From Acidobacteriales bacterium 59-55 (GTDB taxonomy: Bacteria; Acidobacteriota; Terriglobia; Terriglobales; Acidobacteriaceae), in contig MKSV01000003.1 of the NCBI GenBank assembly GCA_001897435.1, positions 186,001 to 250,000 of the forward strand: DNA of 64,000 nt. The letters run 5' to 3'. Below, one piece after another: positions 30,752-41,401 of the stretch (the first letter of the stretch is position 1; each line of letters starts with the position of its first letter). Both the position numbers and the translations under genes were made by a program. Below the pieces are notes generated by a model, which worked only from the letters and a program-made list of their open reading frames with translations, was not told where the DNA came from and did no database searches.

Positions 30752-32722
30752 TTATTGAACGATCAACGTAACCGTGGTTGTGTGCTGCAAGGTTGTATTC
30801 GCCGCGCTGGTCGCGGTTGCCGTAACGGTTACGGTGTAGCTCTGCGGGTCCTGCGCGAAGAAGCCGCCGCTGCCGCAGCCGGTCAGTCCAAGGGTGGCTG
30901 CACCCACGATCAGCACAAAGAGCGCGCTGAGCAGCGTGCGCGGCATCCGCGCAAACCTGCGGCGGAGACGCTTGTTCCGCAACACCGGCAAAAGGAAGAC
31001 CGCCGCGCTGATGGGAAGTAGCGGAGCACGCATCGGCGAGGAAGGCGGAAGATTCGCCGCCGTCGGGGCCACCGTCTTGATAGCAAGGCTGAACGAAGTC
31101 GCTGCGCTGCCCGAGGCAATACTTGCAGGGGTAAAGACTGCGGTCGCCCCAGGGGGCAGGCCCGAAGCGGTCAGCGTAATCGGAGAATTCAGAACACCGC
31201 CCTGCGGCTGCAAAGCGAAGTTGAAAGTCGCCGTTTTTCCGGGGTTGATGAACTGGGTCGCCGGTCCGGTTGAGGCAATCGTAAAGTCCGAGATCGGCGG
31301 CGGAATCACCGTGAGCACAAAGACGCTGCTTGTAATCGCCGGGTTCTGGCTGTCGCCGGCGTAGCTGGCCACGAGGCGGTGCGCTCCCGGCAGGAGCGTC
31401 GAGGTGTCGATCGTCGCCAGATTGCTCGCGAGAGGAGCGGAGCCAACCGAGACGGAGCCGCTGGTGATGTCCAGCAGGCTGACCTGGCCCGTCGCGGTCT
31501 GTCCGGCGTTGCTGAAAGTCGCGGTCACAGAACTGCTGCCGAAGGGAACGGCGGACGCGCCGCTGAGCGTCAGCGTCTCGGAGAATCCCTGCCCGCCTCC
31601 AGTGCCCGAGTTCTTGCCGGCGATGGTATGAATCACTCCATCCGCACCCACTCCACGAACCAGGTGATTGTGCGTGTCAGAGAAGGCAAAGGCTCCGGCA
31701 GCCTGTGCCGCGGGAGCGCGAGGGGTGTCGAGAATCGCATTGACAGCCGGTCCGCCGTCGCCCGCGAAGCCCTGTGAACCGTTGCCCGCCACCGTGGCGA
31801 TGTTTCCCCCCGCAATCAGGCGGATACGGTTGTTGTCGCTATCGGCGACGTAGATGTTGCCCTGCGCATCGACGCTCAGGCCGCGGGGACGGGCCAGCAG
31901 AGCGCTGGTCGAGGCTCCGCCATCGCCGCCATAGGACTTGCTGCCGTTACCGGCCAGTGTCGAGATATTGCCCGCTAGATCAACGACGCGGATGCGTTGA
32001 TTGTGGGTGTCGGCAATATAGATCTTGCCCGCAGCGTCGACCGCGACTCCATTGGGAGAGTCGATTCCCGCGGCGATCGCCGCGGTACCATCGCCGGAAA
32101 ATGCCTGTTCGCCGTCGCCTGCAACCGTTGTGATCGTCGCCCCGCTGATCTTGCGAATGCGATGGTTGTCGGTGTCGGCGATGTACAGATTGCCGGTTGC
32201 ATCGACGGCCAACGCCGTGGGGTTGCTCAGTTGCGCCGCGCCGGCCGGGCCGTTATCCCCGGAGAAGCCCGCAACGCCGGTGCCGGCAACGGTCGTAATA
32301 GTTCCATTGCTCACCTTGCGGATGCGCTGATTGTGCGTGTCGGCAATGTAGATGGTTCCCGCAGCATCGACTGCGACACCTGCCGGTGAATCGAGCAGCG
32401 CACTGGTGGCCGCGCCGCCGTCTCCAGCGAACCCCTGCTCTCCGGTCCCTGCCACCGTCGTCACAATACCGGCAAGGTCTACCTTGCGAATGACGTTGTC
32501 GTTCAAGTCTGCGATGTAAAGGTTGCCGGCTGCATCGTATGCAATCTGCGCGGGTGCGGCCAGCGGGGCTGCTGTTGCCTGCACATTGCTGGGCGGTCCG
32601 CTCTGGGCCAGGGCGCTCGATCCGCCTGTAGCCAACCCCAGGGCAAGCATAGCCGTCGATACACCGGCCATCAGACGCTTCATCCACGACTGCCGTGTCA
32701 CCCTTATCTTCATCTCCGGCAT
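30752..32722 (-). CDS. Secreted NHL-repeat protein with C-terminal Ig-like (Big_3) region
   Basis: Repeats such as PAGVAVDAAGTIYIADTHNQRIRKVSNGTITTVAGTG; start placed at MPEMKIRV (32722) because the longer ORF overlaps the GNAT gene in another frame. Confidence 0.85.
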   Translation of the reverse strand: MPEMKIRVTRQSWMKRLMAGVSTAMLALGLATGGSSALAQSGPPSNVQATAAPLAAPAQIAYDAAGNLYIADLNDNVIRKVDLAGIVTTVAGTGEQGFAGDGGAATSALLDSPAGVAVDAAGTIYIADTHNQRIRKVSNGTITTVAGTGVAGFSGDNGPAGAAQLSNPTALAVDATGNLYIADTDNHRIRKISGATITTVAGDGEQAFSGDGTAAIAAGIDSPNGVAVDAAGKIYIADTHNQRIRVVDLAGNISTLAGNGSKSYGGDGGASTSALLARPRGLSVDAQGNIYVADSDNNRIRLIAGGNIATVAGNGSQGFAGDGGPAVNAILDTPRAPAAQAAGAFAFSDTHNHLVRGVGADGVIHTIAGKNSGTGGGQGFSETLTLSGASAVPFGSSSVTATFSNAGQTATGQVSLLDITSGSVSVGSAPLASNLATIDTSTLLPGAHRLVASYAGDSQNPAITSSVFVLTVIPPPISDFTIASTGPATQFINPGKTATFNFALQPQGGVLNSPITLTASGLPPGATAVFTPASIASGSAATSFSLAIKTVAPTAANLPPSSPMRAPLLPISAAVFLLPVLRNKRLRRRFARMPRTLLSALFVLIVGAATLGLTGCGSGGFFAQDPQSYTVTVTATATSAANTTLQHTTTVTLIVQ

Positions 32723-32760
32723 AAGCGCTTTCTCTGACCGCAAATTATTCCCTGTGCTTT

Positions 32761-33264
32761 TCAAACTCTCGTCCGATCCCAGACCATCTGCCTGCGAAGC
32801 GGATCTTCGCCCGCCACTTTGAACCCAAGCCGCCGATAGAGTCTTTCGGCAGGGCTGCCCTTCAACACCTGTAACTTCATCGCCCAGTCCCGCGCCGCGC
32901 ATTCGTGCTGCAACTCCAGGATCACCTGCGTTCCGAACCCCTGCCTCCGCCGTTTTGCGACGACCGCAATATCGACCAGGCGCATTCCGTCCTGCATACG
33001 ATCGACCAAAACCCTGCCCACGGGGACGCCGGCGGCGGTGCAGATGATCTCGTCCGCGGCCAGCGGGTAAGCCGTCCGGTAGCTGATCTGACGGGCGCGG
33101 AATTGCATCTGCACGAACACCTCGCGCTGCAACGCATCCAGCCCCGATTGCGCCAACTCCTCGGCGCGCGTCTGCGCATACAGTTCCAGCAGAAACGCCT
33201 CGTCCGCAATGCCTGCGGGCCGCAGATGACAGATGATTTCCGGTATTTGAATTGCCGCTGCCAT
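32761..33264 (-). CDS. GNAT-family N-acetyltransferase
   Basis: LVDIAVVAKRRRQGFGTQVILELQHECAARDWAMKLQVLKGSPAERLYRRLGFKVAGED. Confidence 0.9.
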   Translation of the reverse strand: MAAAIQIPEIICHLRPAGIADEAFLLELYAQTRAEELAQSGLDALQREVFVQMQFRARQISYRTAYPLAADEIICTAAGVPVGRVLVDRMQDGMRLVDIAVVAKRRRQGFGTQVILELQHECAARDWAMKLQVLKGSPAERLYRRLGFKVAGEDPLRRQMVWDRTRV

Positions 33265-33332
33265 GAGATTTGTATAATCCTGGATTCCAATGCAAGGGTG
33301 TGCCGGCGTTTATCTCACCGGCACATCACCGT

Positions 33333-33872
33333 TTATGGGCGCGATGGAAAGATGCCTTGCGTCGCGATGATGAAGTTGACACAAAGGTAGGGCTGGAGAT
33401 TGCTGTGCGGCTGGCTGCCGCCCGCCGGTTGAATTGCGGTGGGAGCCAAAGTCCCGGTAGCAGCCGTGGAAACATAGTCGGTGACGGCGACCGGCTCCCT
33501 CGCCGATCCGGAGTTACCCTGCGCCAGAATGGCGTTGGTGGGATCAGCAACCGATCCCGACTGGTTGCTGACTCCCATCAGATGGTTGTGCGCTGGCATT
33601 TGAGTGGTCAGCAGTGTCACGTTTTCACTGCCGCTGGACTGGCCAATAACGTAGGGACTAAGGCCAGGACCGGTACCTTGATGAATCGGAACGCGGCTCT
33701 GTAGATTCGGCAGGGCGAAGGTCTGCACGCCGTCCCCTCCGTACTGCGTTCCCAGCAGCGAAAATAAAGCGGCGTTTTGGCTGATCGACAGCAATTGCCC
33801 GTTGCAAAGCGCCCATCCATTGGCCGCGAAGTTCCAGCCGACCATCCTGATCTCACCTAAAAAAGGGTCCAT
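33333..33872 (-). CDS. Phage tail collar domain protein (microcystin-dependent-protein-like)
   Basis: MDPFLGEIRMVGWNFAANGWALCNGQLLSISQNAALFSLLGTQYGGDGVQTFALPNLQSRVPIHQG. Confidence 0.93.
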   Translation of the reverse strand: MDPFLGEIRMVGWNFAANGWALCNGQLLSISQNAALFSLLGTQYGGDGVQTFALPNLQSRVPIHQGTGPGLSPYVIGQSSGSENVTLLTTQMPAHNHLMGVSNQSGSVADPTNAILAQGNSGSAREPVAVTDYVSTAATGTLAPTAIQPAGGSQPHSNLQPYLCVNFIIATQGIFPSRP

Positions 33873-34109
33873 AATCTGTCATTCCTTTCGTTCGTCGATG
33901 CTTCGTTCTACTTCTCACGTTGAGGCAGCACCCTCGGATGCCTCAACAACCAACTTGCATGAACCCGGGAAGCGCCTTTCAGGAGAGAGCAAGGCTTCTG
34001 CCGGTTTTGCTGAATCGTATCCTGATGCCGAGCGGACAAGCTTGCTGTCTCTTCCCGCTTCAGCTAGTTCCTTCGTGCTGCCTGGACTCCTTCGAAATCG
34101 AGAAAAATA

Positions 34110-36119
34110 TCACTGGCAAACGAGATTGACAGTGATCCTGTTGAACGGATTGATGTTGGATTCGGTGAACACCGTCGTGATGCTGTCGCCTCCCGCCACG
34201 GAGAACGTGTGCGTCGCATCCTGACAACTTGATCCATTGCCGTTGGTGGTTACAGAGCAGGACATCGAGGTAGCAGCCCCATTCTTCCAAACGGTGATCG
34301 TCGTCGTATCCGCGCCCGGGGTCTGGTAATTATTGACTCCAACGTTGAGAGCGCTCATCGTGCAGGCCATCGGCATGGCCACGAAGTTGCTCCCCAGCGT
34401 GGTGTTTCCATTCAAGTTGGCGCTTATAAAAAGAGGCGAGATGTAATAGGTCCCGGCCGTTCCCGGATTTACAAACGACATGGAATAGGCGATGGCATTA
34501 ATCCCGCTGCCCGCCGGCCCGGCCGGGCCGGTAGCGCCAGTTGCTCCGGTAGCGCCAGTTGGTCCGGTTGGCCCTGCCGGCCCTGTTGGACCTTGAGGCC
34601 CGGATGCGCCGGTCGCGCCAGTTGCCCCCGCAGCTCCGGTTGCTCCTGCCTGGGCGAGCAGAGCCCATTTCACATTGCTGATATCCGGCTGGAATCCCAC
34701 ATTGCCCGCAACCTGCGAGATATAGCTGGAGCCGTTGTATGAGACCGCGTCACCCAGCGCATAGGTCGTCGCGATGTTCCAGGTCCCCTGGAAGCTGACT
34801 GGAGGGCCTTGCGGACCCGTAGGACCGACAGCTCCCGTGGCGCCAGTGGTTCCAGTTGGACCTGCTGGACCAATGGGCCCTTGAATTCCCTGTATCCCTT
34901 GCAAGCCAGTGGCTCCAGTTGAACCGGCAGAGCCAGTGGCACCCTGCTGGGCTAGCAGCGACCACTGGACCGGAGCAGTATCCGGCTGATGGTTGGTATT
35001 GCTGTTTACCAGCGAGATATAACTGGAGCCGTTGTAGGAGACCGCATCGCCAACCGCATAGGTCGTCGCGTTGCTCCATGTGCCTTGAAAGCTAACCGGA
35101 GGACCTTGCGGACCCGTAGCTCCAGTTAGACCGGTGGCTCCAGTTGGACCGGCAGGGCCAGTCGAGCCGGTTGCTCCCACTGGACCGGCAGGGCCAACGG
35201 GACCGGGAGAACCAGTCGAGCCAGTTGCTCCTTGCTGTGCTAGCAGCGACCACTGAGCCGGAGATGTATCTGGCTGATGGTTGGTATTGCTGTTTACCAA
35301 CGATATATAGCTGGAGCCGTTGAAGGAAACCGCATCGCCAATCGCATACGTTGTTGCGTTGCTCCACGCGCCTTGGAAACTAATTGGAGGCCCCTGTGGT
35401 CCTGTCGCTCCCGCAGCGCCAGTAACTCCTACCGGTCCGGCGGGGCCGGTGGGTCCCTGAATTCCCTGGGCACCCGGAACTCCCGGTGCGCCCGCCACGC
35501 CCGCAGCTCCAATCGGCCCCTGAGGACCAATCGGACCCTGCGATACCAGCGTTACGTCGAGCCGCGCGGCATGGCCGGTCTCGTCGTTCTCCTTGCTGTC
35601 GAAGAGCACATTGGCCGCGCTTGACGCCAGCGCAAACCCGGTGTCGTTGGCCGACGCGGTCAACCACGCCTGCACCTGCGCCGTCACATCCACGGTAATA
35701 AACTGTCCGGGCGTTGCAGCCGGAAAGCTGCCGAGAGAGCCTCCCATTGCCGGTGCTGTCGCCGAGGTCACGCTGTACTCGCCCCATGGCACCGACACCG
35801 GCGAAACCGTCACCGCACCCGCCGCGTTCACACGGTTCACAAAGACCGTCAGCAGCGCGCGTGACACTTGCGCCGAGGTCGTTCCCGCTGGCAGGGTCTT
35901 CAGGTCGAACTGAAGGAAGGCGGTGTTGCCATTGCCGACATACAGATTCGAAAGTGCCCCATAGTTGACGGACGCATGGGCGGAGTTCACGCTCGCATCG
36001 CCGCTCAAGGTCACATCAAGGGCAGAGGCCTCGTGGATGCCGAAAGAAAGCACGCCAAGGCAGAGGACGAGACGCACGAATCCGAATCGCTTCAAAATAC
36101 ACACTCCTAAACAGACCAA
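34110..36119 (-). CDS. Collagen-like (Gly-X-Y) repeat protein with DNRLRE-like N-terminus and three CBM5/12-like modules
   Basis: Long GPxGPxG tracts interrupted by [54 protein letters not shown] modules. Confidence 0.9.
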   Translation of the reverse strand: MVCLGVCILKRFGFVRLVLCLGVLSFGIHEASALDVTLSGDASVNSAHASVNYGALSNLYVGNGNTAFLQFDLKTLPAGTTSAQVSRALLTVFVNRVNAAGAVTVSPVSVPWGEYSVTSATAPAMGGSLGSFPAATPGQFITVDVTAQVQAWLTASANDTGFALASSAANVLFDSKENDETGHAARLDVTLVSQGPIGPQGPIGAAGVAGAPGVPGAQGIQGPTGPAGPVGVTGAAGATGPQGPPISFQGAWSNATTYAIGDAVSFNGSSYISLVNSNTNHQPDTSPAQWSLLAQQGATGSTGSPGPVGPAGPVGATGSTGPAGPTGATGLTGATGPQGPPVSFQGTWSNATTYAVGDAVSYNGSSYISLVNSNTNHQPDTAPVQWSLLAQQGATGSAGSTGATGLQGIQGIQGPIGPAGPTGTTGATGAVGPTGPQGPPVSFQGTWNIATTYALGDAVSYNGSSYISQVAGNVGFQPDISNVKWALLAQAGATGAAGATGATGASGPQGPTGPAGPTGPTGATGATGATGPAGPAGSGINAIAYSMSFVNPGTAGTYYISPLFISANLNGNTTLGSNFVAMPMACTMSALNVGVNNYQTPGADTTTITVWKNGAATSMSCSVTTNGNGSSCQDATHTFSVAGGDSITTVFTESNINPFNRITVNLVCQ

Positions 36120-36431
36120 GTACGGTTGAAGCCTAAAGGCCGCCGTGTCACCAGTAACCCGGGAAGATCAGGGAGACGCCAAGGGAAAAATAAACGCGAA
36201 ATTCGAGAGATCGCGCTGTAAGTAGCTGCTTATCAATGGATACGTTGCAACTGTATCGCTAATCCAGCCTGGTAACCGTACAACTTTTGGGTTAGTCGAC
36301 GGGCTGCTGAAGGCTTCCACATTCTCGACTGGCGCGAAGACAACCCCTGCCGAGGCGGAGCAGCGGGGTTTGATAAAGTTGATGGGGAAGTTGCTTCGAT
36401 TGATTCCGCAACTCCGCTCCTGCAATCCGCT

Positions 36432-36845
36432 ATGGATATTCCACAGAGCTTCGACCTCTCCCCGATCGGCTATGTGCGCTCCAGTCTCAAGGCACGTGCC
36501 GGCGCTCCTCATCAGGGATGGGAGGGCGCTCCCGATGCGCGGCTGGAGATCCATCCTGATTTCGTCCGTGGACTCGACGGCATTGAACCTGGACAGGACA
36601 TCTGGATCCTTACGTGGCTTCATCAATCGCAGCGCTCTGTTCTCAAGGTGCATCCGCGAGGCAATAAGCAGAATTCCCTGATGGGAGTGTTTGCCACGCG
36701 ATCTCCGGATCGGCCCAACCCGATTGGAATGCATCGCGCAAAGATCCTGAGCATCGATCACGATGGCTGGCTCGAAGTGCAGGGGCTGGAAGCAATCGAC
36801 GGCACTCCAATCGTCGATATCAAGCCGGTTCTCCAGCGCGATTGA
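36432..36845 (+). CDS. TrmO/TsaA-like tRNA methyltransferase
   Basis: SPIGYVRSSLKAR...VFATRSPDRPNPIGMHRAKIL...VQGLEAIDGTPIVDIKP. Confidence 0.92.
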   Translation: MDIPQSFDLSPIGYVRSSLKARAGAPHQGWEGAPDARLEIHPDFVRGLDGIEPGQDIWILTWLHQSQRSVLKVHPRGNKQNSLMGVFATRSPDRPNPIGMHRAKILSIDHDGWLEVQGLEAIDGTPIVDIKPVLQRD

Positions 36846-37130
36846 GATTCTTGCAATCGCGCACTGGCAAAACATCAAAAGCACTGGAAACTCATCGGTC
36901 ACTCGCTCTTCGTAAGAAAAAATGCGGGGGATGAAATCCCATGTATCTATAAAGCCGAGGCAACCTATTTGCCATCTCGGAAAATTCGATTTTGCACAAT
37001 CGCGAAAACTTCGTGCAGAATTGCGTGTCTCCATAAGGGCACGTTAGAACGCTTGCCCATCGTGGAGCGCTCAAAAAAAGATTTGCGGCGACGGCCACCG
37101 ATGCCGCTACGCCATTTCAGAGGTAAGTGA

Positions 37131-38078
37131 ATGCGATCTCTCAACTCAATTCGTAAGTTCGTTATGGCGACGGCATTGATGTTTGTGCCTGCCGCTTCCT
37201 TTGCCGGAGTCTTTATCTCGGTCAACATCGCGCCGCCGGCGCTGCCGGTCTACTCGCAGCCGCTTTGCCCGGGAGACGGCTATCTCTGGACACCCGGCTA
37301 CTGGGCCTATGGGCCGGGCGGCTACTACTGGGTTCCCGGCGTATGGGTGCGGCCGCCGATGGTCGGCTATCTATGGACTCCCGGGTACTGGGGATGGGGC
37401 GGCAGCGCCTACATCTTCCACGCCGGTTACTGGGGGCCGCACGTCGGCTTCTACGGCGGCGTGAACTACGGCTTCGGGTACACGGGCCGCGGTTATGAAG
37501 GCGGCTACTGGAATCATGGCGCCTTCGCCTACAACCGCAGCGTGAATAACATCAACGTAACGCGTGTCCACAACGTCTATAACCGGACTGTCGTGGTGAA
37601 CAACTATAACCGCGTAAGCTACAACGGCGGCAAGGGCGGCATCAACGCTCGCGCCAATGCGCAGGAGGAGGCCGCGATGCGCGAGCGCCGAGTCTCGCCG
37701 ACGACCAGCCAGGTCAGCCACCGCGAAGCAGCGAGCCGGGACCGCAGCCAGTTTGCCTCCGTCAATCACGGACGCCCGCAGACAGCGGCCATGCCCACGA
37801 TAAACAATCGCGCGGCCAACCAGCAGAATCGCGTCGCCAATGGCGTACGCTCCGGCCAGATGACGGCGCGGGAGACGCGCAATGTCGAGAGCCGCGAGGC
37901 TAACATTAATCGTCAAGTGGCAAACGATCGCGCAACGAACAACGGCCACTTGACGCAACAACAGCGCCAGCAGGTCACCCGCCGGCAGAATAACGTCAGC
38001 CGGGCGATCAACAACGATAAGCACAACGCGGCAAAACAACCGCGAGCCGAAGGAGGCCGCAACCAGCACCAAAGATAG
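37131..38078 (+). CDS. YXWGXW-repeat secreted protein
   Basis: GYLWTPGYWAYGPGGYYWVPGVWVRPPMVGYLWTPGYWGWGG repeats; N/R/Q-rich C-terminus. Confidence 0.85.
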   Translation: MRSLNSIRKFVMATALMFVPAASFAGVFISVNIAPPALPVYSQPLCPGDGYLWTPGYWAYGPGGYYWVPGVWVRPPMVGYLWTPGYWGWGGSAYIFHAGYWGPHVGFYGGVNYGFGYTGRGYEGGYWNHGAFAYNRSVNNINVTRVHNVYNRTVVVNNYNRVSYNGGKGGINARANAQEEAAMRERRVSPTTSQVSHREAASRDRSQFASVNHGRPQTAAMPTINNRAANQQNRVANGVRSGQMTARETRNVESREANINRQVANDRATNNGHLTQQQRQQVTRRQNNVSRAINNDKHNAAKQPRAEGGRNQHQR

Positions 38079-38175
38079 CTGCCTCAATCTGCGAACGAAC
38101 GGCCGGCGTGGAATGCGCCGGCCGTTTTGCGTCTGCACTTCGAACCTGTGCCGCTTCCCCTAGAATGGGGAGAGC

Positions 38176-38934
38176 GTGCTGAGCCAGCAACAACTCGACC
38201 GAGTGTGCGTAGTTCTGGTGCGGGCGCGCAATCCGAACAATATCGGCGCGGCGGCGCGGGCAATGCATGACTTTGGCTTCCGGCACCTGCGCGTGGTCAA
38301 CGAGTATGCGGTGCCGTTTGCCTCGGCGCGGTCTGCCGTCGATGCCTCCGAGGTGCTGGGCAGCGCAAAGGAGTTTGGCAGTGTCGCCGGAGCGGTCGCG
38401 GATTGCACGCTGGTGGTGGGGACGACAGCGGTCGGCGAGCGGGCGTTGCTGCATCCGCTCTATGCGCTGCCGGAGGCTGCAGCGACGATTGGCGAGGAAC
38501 TAGCGCGCGGCGGTCGGATTGCCCTGCTGTTCGGCTCGGAAAAGACAGGGTTGAGCAATGACGAGTTGAGCCACTGCCACTGGCTGCTGACGATTCCCAT
38601 GCAGCAGCACGAAGATGTGCGGCACCCTTCGATGAATCTTGGACAGGCAGTGGCGGTGTGCCTATACGAGCTGGTGCGCGATAGGCGAGCACATGTCGAG
38701 GCGGGAGTTCCAGCCGCAGCCGAGGCTGGCGAAGTGGAACGGTTGACGGCGCTGTTGACGGAAGTTCTGGAGCAGACGGGATACACGCTGCGGCATCCCT
38801 CGAACTGCGACGAGGCGCAGATCCGGCGGCTGGTGATGCGGATGGGAATGATGGCCGCCGATGCGCCGGTGTGGATGGGGATTCTGCGGCAGATGTTATG
38901 GAAGCTGCGCGGTGCTCAGGCGGGCAGCGAATAA
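38176..38934 (+). CDS. TrmH/TrmJ-family RNA methyltransferase (SPOUT)
   Basis: VCVVLVRARNPNNIGAAARAMHDFGFRHLRVV and LLFGSEKTGLSNDELSHCHWLLTIPM. Confidence 0.92.
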   Translation: MLSQQQLDRVCVVLVRARNPNNIGAAARAMHDFGFRHLRVVNEYAVPFASARSAVDASEVLGSAKEFGSVAGAVADCTLVVGTTAVGERALLHPLYALPEAAATIGEELARGGRIALLFGSEKTGLSNDELSHCHWLLTIPMQQHEDVRHPSMNLGQAVAVCLYELVRDRRAHVEAGVPAAAEAGEVERLTALLTEVLEQTGYTLRHPSNCDEAQIRRLVMRMGMMAADAPVWMGILRQMLWKLRGAQAGSE

Positions 38935-38952
38935 GCTCTTGGAGGTTGCCGG

Positions 38953-41349
38953 ATGTGGGTTCGCAATGGCTGGTTGCTGTGCATGGGAGTTGTCGCCGGG
39001 TGTTGTCTTGCCGCTGGAGCAGCGGCGCAGGGGAGGCAGCTTACAACGGCAGACTATGCCCGCGCGGAAAAGTTCATGAACTACAGCGTGAATCCACTGG
39101 TGTTTCATACCGTGACCGATGTGAAGTTCCTGCCGGACGGCCGTTTCTGGTATCGCGACCGCGGTCCTGACGGCGTGAGCTTCGAGCTGGTCGATCCCGC
39201 GAAGGGAACGAAGACAGCCGCGTTCGACCAGGAGAAGCTGGCGACGGCGTTATCGGCAGCGGCCGACGGTAAGACGGCCTTTGATGCGAAGCGTCTCGCC
39301 ATCACCGACCTTGCGCTCGAAGATGGCGATCACACCGCCATCATCAATGTTGGCGCAGAGACAATGCGCTGCGAGCTTGGCGCAGCCGCGAAGTGCATAG
39401 CTGTGACTATGCCGGTAAAAGATGGCGCCGTGGCGACACTGCTTTCAGAGCGGCAGGGCGTAGTGGCGGCGGATATCTCGCCCGATGGAAAGAAAGTCGC
39501 ATTCATCCGCGACTACAACCTGTGGGTCCGCGACATGACCACGGGCGAAGAGATGCAACTGACCACCGACGGGGTGAAGGACTTCGGCTATGCGACCGAT
39601 AACGCCGGGTGGCAGCAGAGCAACAACGCCGTGCTGTTGTGGTCGCCGGACTCGAAGAAGATTGCGACCTTTCAGCAGGACCAGCGCCGGGACGGCGAGA
39701 TGTACCTGGTGCCGGTGACGAACCGGCATCCGGCGCTGAAGGCATGGAAGTACCCTCTGGTTGGCGACGCTGACGTGACCATGATCGAGCGCGTCATCAT
39801 CGACGTGGACAAGCGCAAGGTGATCCGGCTGAAGATGCCGCCCGACCAGCATCGTTCGACTCTGTGCGATGACGTGAGCTGCGAGAAATCCCGTACCTGG
39901 GACGATGTGCAGTGGAGCGAGGATGGTAGGCATCTCGCCTTTGTCTCCACCTCGCGTGACCACAAGCAGGAGTGGCTGCGCGTGGCCGATGCGTCGAACG
40001 GCAAGGTGCGCGACGTGCTGAACGAGACGGTCGCGACCTACTTCGAGAGCGGCAACGGCAAGGTCAACTGGAAGTATCTGCCGAAGTCGAACGAGGTGTT
40101 GTGGTTCAGCGAGCGAGACAACTGGGGCCAGATGTATCTGTACGACCTGACTACCGGCAAGCTCAAAAATCAGATCACCCACGGTGACGGCAATGTGACG
40201 CAGGTGCTGCGCGTCGATGAGAAGGCGCGGAAGATCTACTTTCTAGCCGCGGGAAAAGAGCCGGATCGCGACCCCTATTTTTCCTTCTATTACAGCATTC
40301 ATTTCGACGGCACCGGCCAGACGCTGCTGACGCCGGAGGACGCGGATCATGCGGTAACGCCGTCGCGCGATGGCCGCTATTTTGTCGATGTCTCTTCGAC
40401 GCCCACCGAGCCGCAGACCACTGTGCTTCGGGACAGCAACGGCAGGCTGGTAATGGAAGTCGCGAAGCAGGACATTACGCAGTTGCTCGCGGCCGGATGG
40501 GTTCCGCCGGTACCATTGACGGTGAAGGCCCGCGATGGCAAAACCGATCTCTATGGCTTTATGTTCAAGCCGTCGAACTTCGATGCCGCAAAAAAATATC
40601 CCATCGTGAATCACGTCTATCCGGGGCCTCAGACGGGCTCATGCGGCAGCCGCAGCTTCAACGCGGCGCGCTGGGACAATCAATCGCTGGCGGAGCTTGG
40701 GTTCGTCGTCGTCTGCATCGACGGCATGGGAACGCCCTGGCGTTCGAAGGCGTTTCACGACTTCTACTATGGCAATCTCGGTGACAACACCATCCCCGAC
40801 CAGATGGCAGGAATGAAAGAGCTCGCTGCCAGATATTCCTTCATCGATATCGACCGCGCCGGGATCTATGGGCACTCCGGCGGAGGCAATGCCACGGTCG
40901 CGGCGATGTTTCACTTCCCCGATTTCTTCAAGGTCGGCATCGCCGAGAGCGGCAACCACGACAACCGGGAGTACGAAGACGACTGGGCCGAGAAGTGGGC
41001 AGGCCTCGAGATTATCAATGCGGATGGCACCAGCACCTATGACAGCCAGGCCAACCAGAACTTCGCGCAGAATCTGAAAGGGCATCTGCTGCTGGCGCAT
41101 GGAACCATGGACAGCAATGTGCCAATGAACAGCACCTTGCTCGTCGTCGATGCCCTGATCAAGGCAAACAAGGACTTCGATCTGCTTCTGCTACCGAATG
41201 CAGGCCACGACTACGGCGTTGACAAGCAGTACATGACACGCCGCCGCTGGGATTATTTTGTGCGCTATCTTGCGGGCGATGTGCCGCCGCACGAATACAA
41301 GATGAAACCTTATGCCGAGACGCAGGCAGCGCTGGCGCTCGGACAGTAG
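38953..41349 (+). CDS. S9-family dipeptidyl-peptidase IV-like serine peptidase
   Basis: DPP IV N-terminal propeller; GIYGHSGGGNATVAAMF; GTMDSNVPMNSTLLVVDALIKANKDFDLLLLPNAGHDYG. Confidence 0.93.
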   Translation: MWVRNGWLLCMGVVAGCCLAAGAAAQGRQLTTADYARAEKFMNYSVNPLVFHTVTDVKFLPDGRFWYRDRGPDGVSFELVDPAKGTKTAAFDQEKLATALSAAADGKTAFDAKRLAITDLALEDGDHTAIINVGAETMRCELGAAAKCIAVTMPVKDGAVATLLSERQGVVAADISPDGKKVAFIRDYNLWVRDMTTGEEMQLTTDGVKDFGYATDNAGWQQSNNAVLLWSPDSKKIATFQQDQRRDGEMYLVPVTNRHPALKAWKYPLVGDADVTMIERVIIDVDKRKVIRLKMPPDQHRSTLCDDVSCEKSRTWDDVQWSEDGRHLAFVSTSRDHKQEWLRVADASNGKVRDVLNETVATYFESGNGKVNWKYLPKSNEVLWFSERDNWGQMYLYDLTTGKLKNQITHGDGNVTQVLRVDEKARKIYFLAAGKEPDRDPYFSFYYSIHFDGTGQTLLTPEDADHAVTPSRDGRYFVDVSSTPTEPQTTVLRDSNGRLVMEVAKQDITQLLAAGWVPPVPLTVKARDGKTDLYGFMFKPSNFDAAKKYPIVNHVYPGPQTGSCGSRSFNAARWDNQSLAELGFVVVCIDGMGTPWRSKAFHDFYYGNLGDNTIPDQMAGMKELAARYSFIDIDRAGIYGHSGGGNATVAAMFHFPDFFKVGIAESGNHDNREYEDDWAEKWAGLEIINADGTSTYDSQANQNFAQNLKGHLLLAHGTMDSNVPMNSTLLVVDALIKANKDFDLLLLPNAGHDYGVDKQYMTRRRWDYFVRYLAGDVPPHEYKMKPYAETQAALALGQ

Positions 41350-41401
41350 TCAGCAAATCGGCGACCCGGCGATGCAATCTGCCGGGCCGCAATCGCTTCT
41401 G

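Noticed and set aside
32723-33295. N-terminal extension of the NHL-repeat ORF
   Set aside because: Overlaps the GNAT gene in another frame; a signal-peptide start is at 32722.
33333-33872. Tail-collar gene considered as a prophage marker
   Set aside because: No integrase, capsid, terminase or lysis genes nearby; more likely a stand-alone chromosomal protein.
34500-35500. Regular short repeats considered as CRISPR or minisatellite
   Set aside because: They are codon-level repeats of Gly-X-Y collagen sequence with in-frame modules; no spacer/repeat architecture.
36168-37034. 288-aa minus-strand ORF opposite TrmO
   Set aside because: Shadow of the conserved TrmO gene; no domain recognised.
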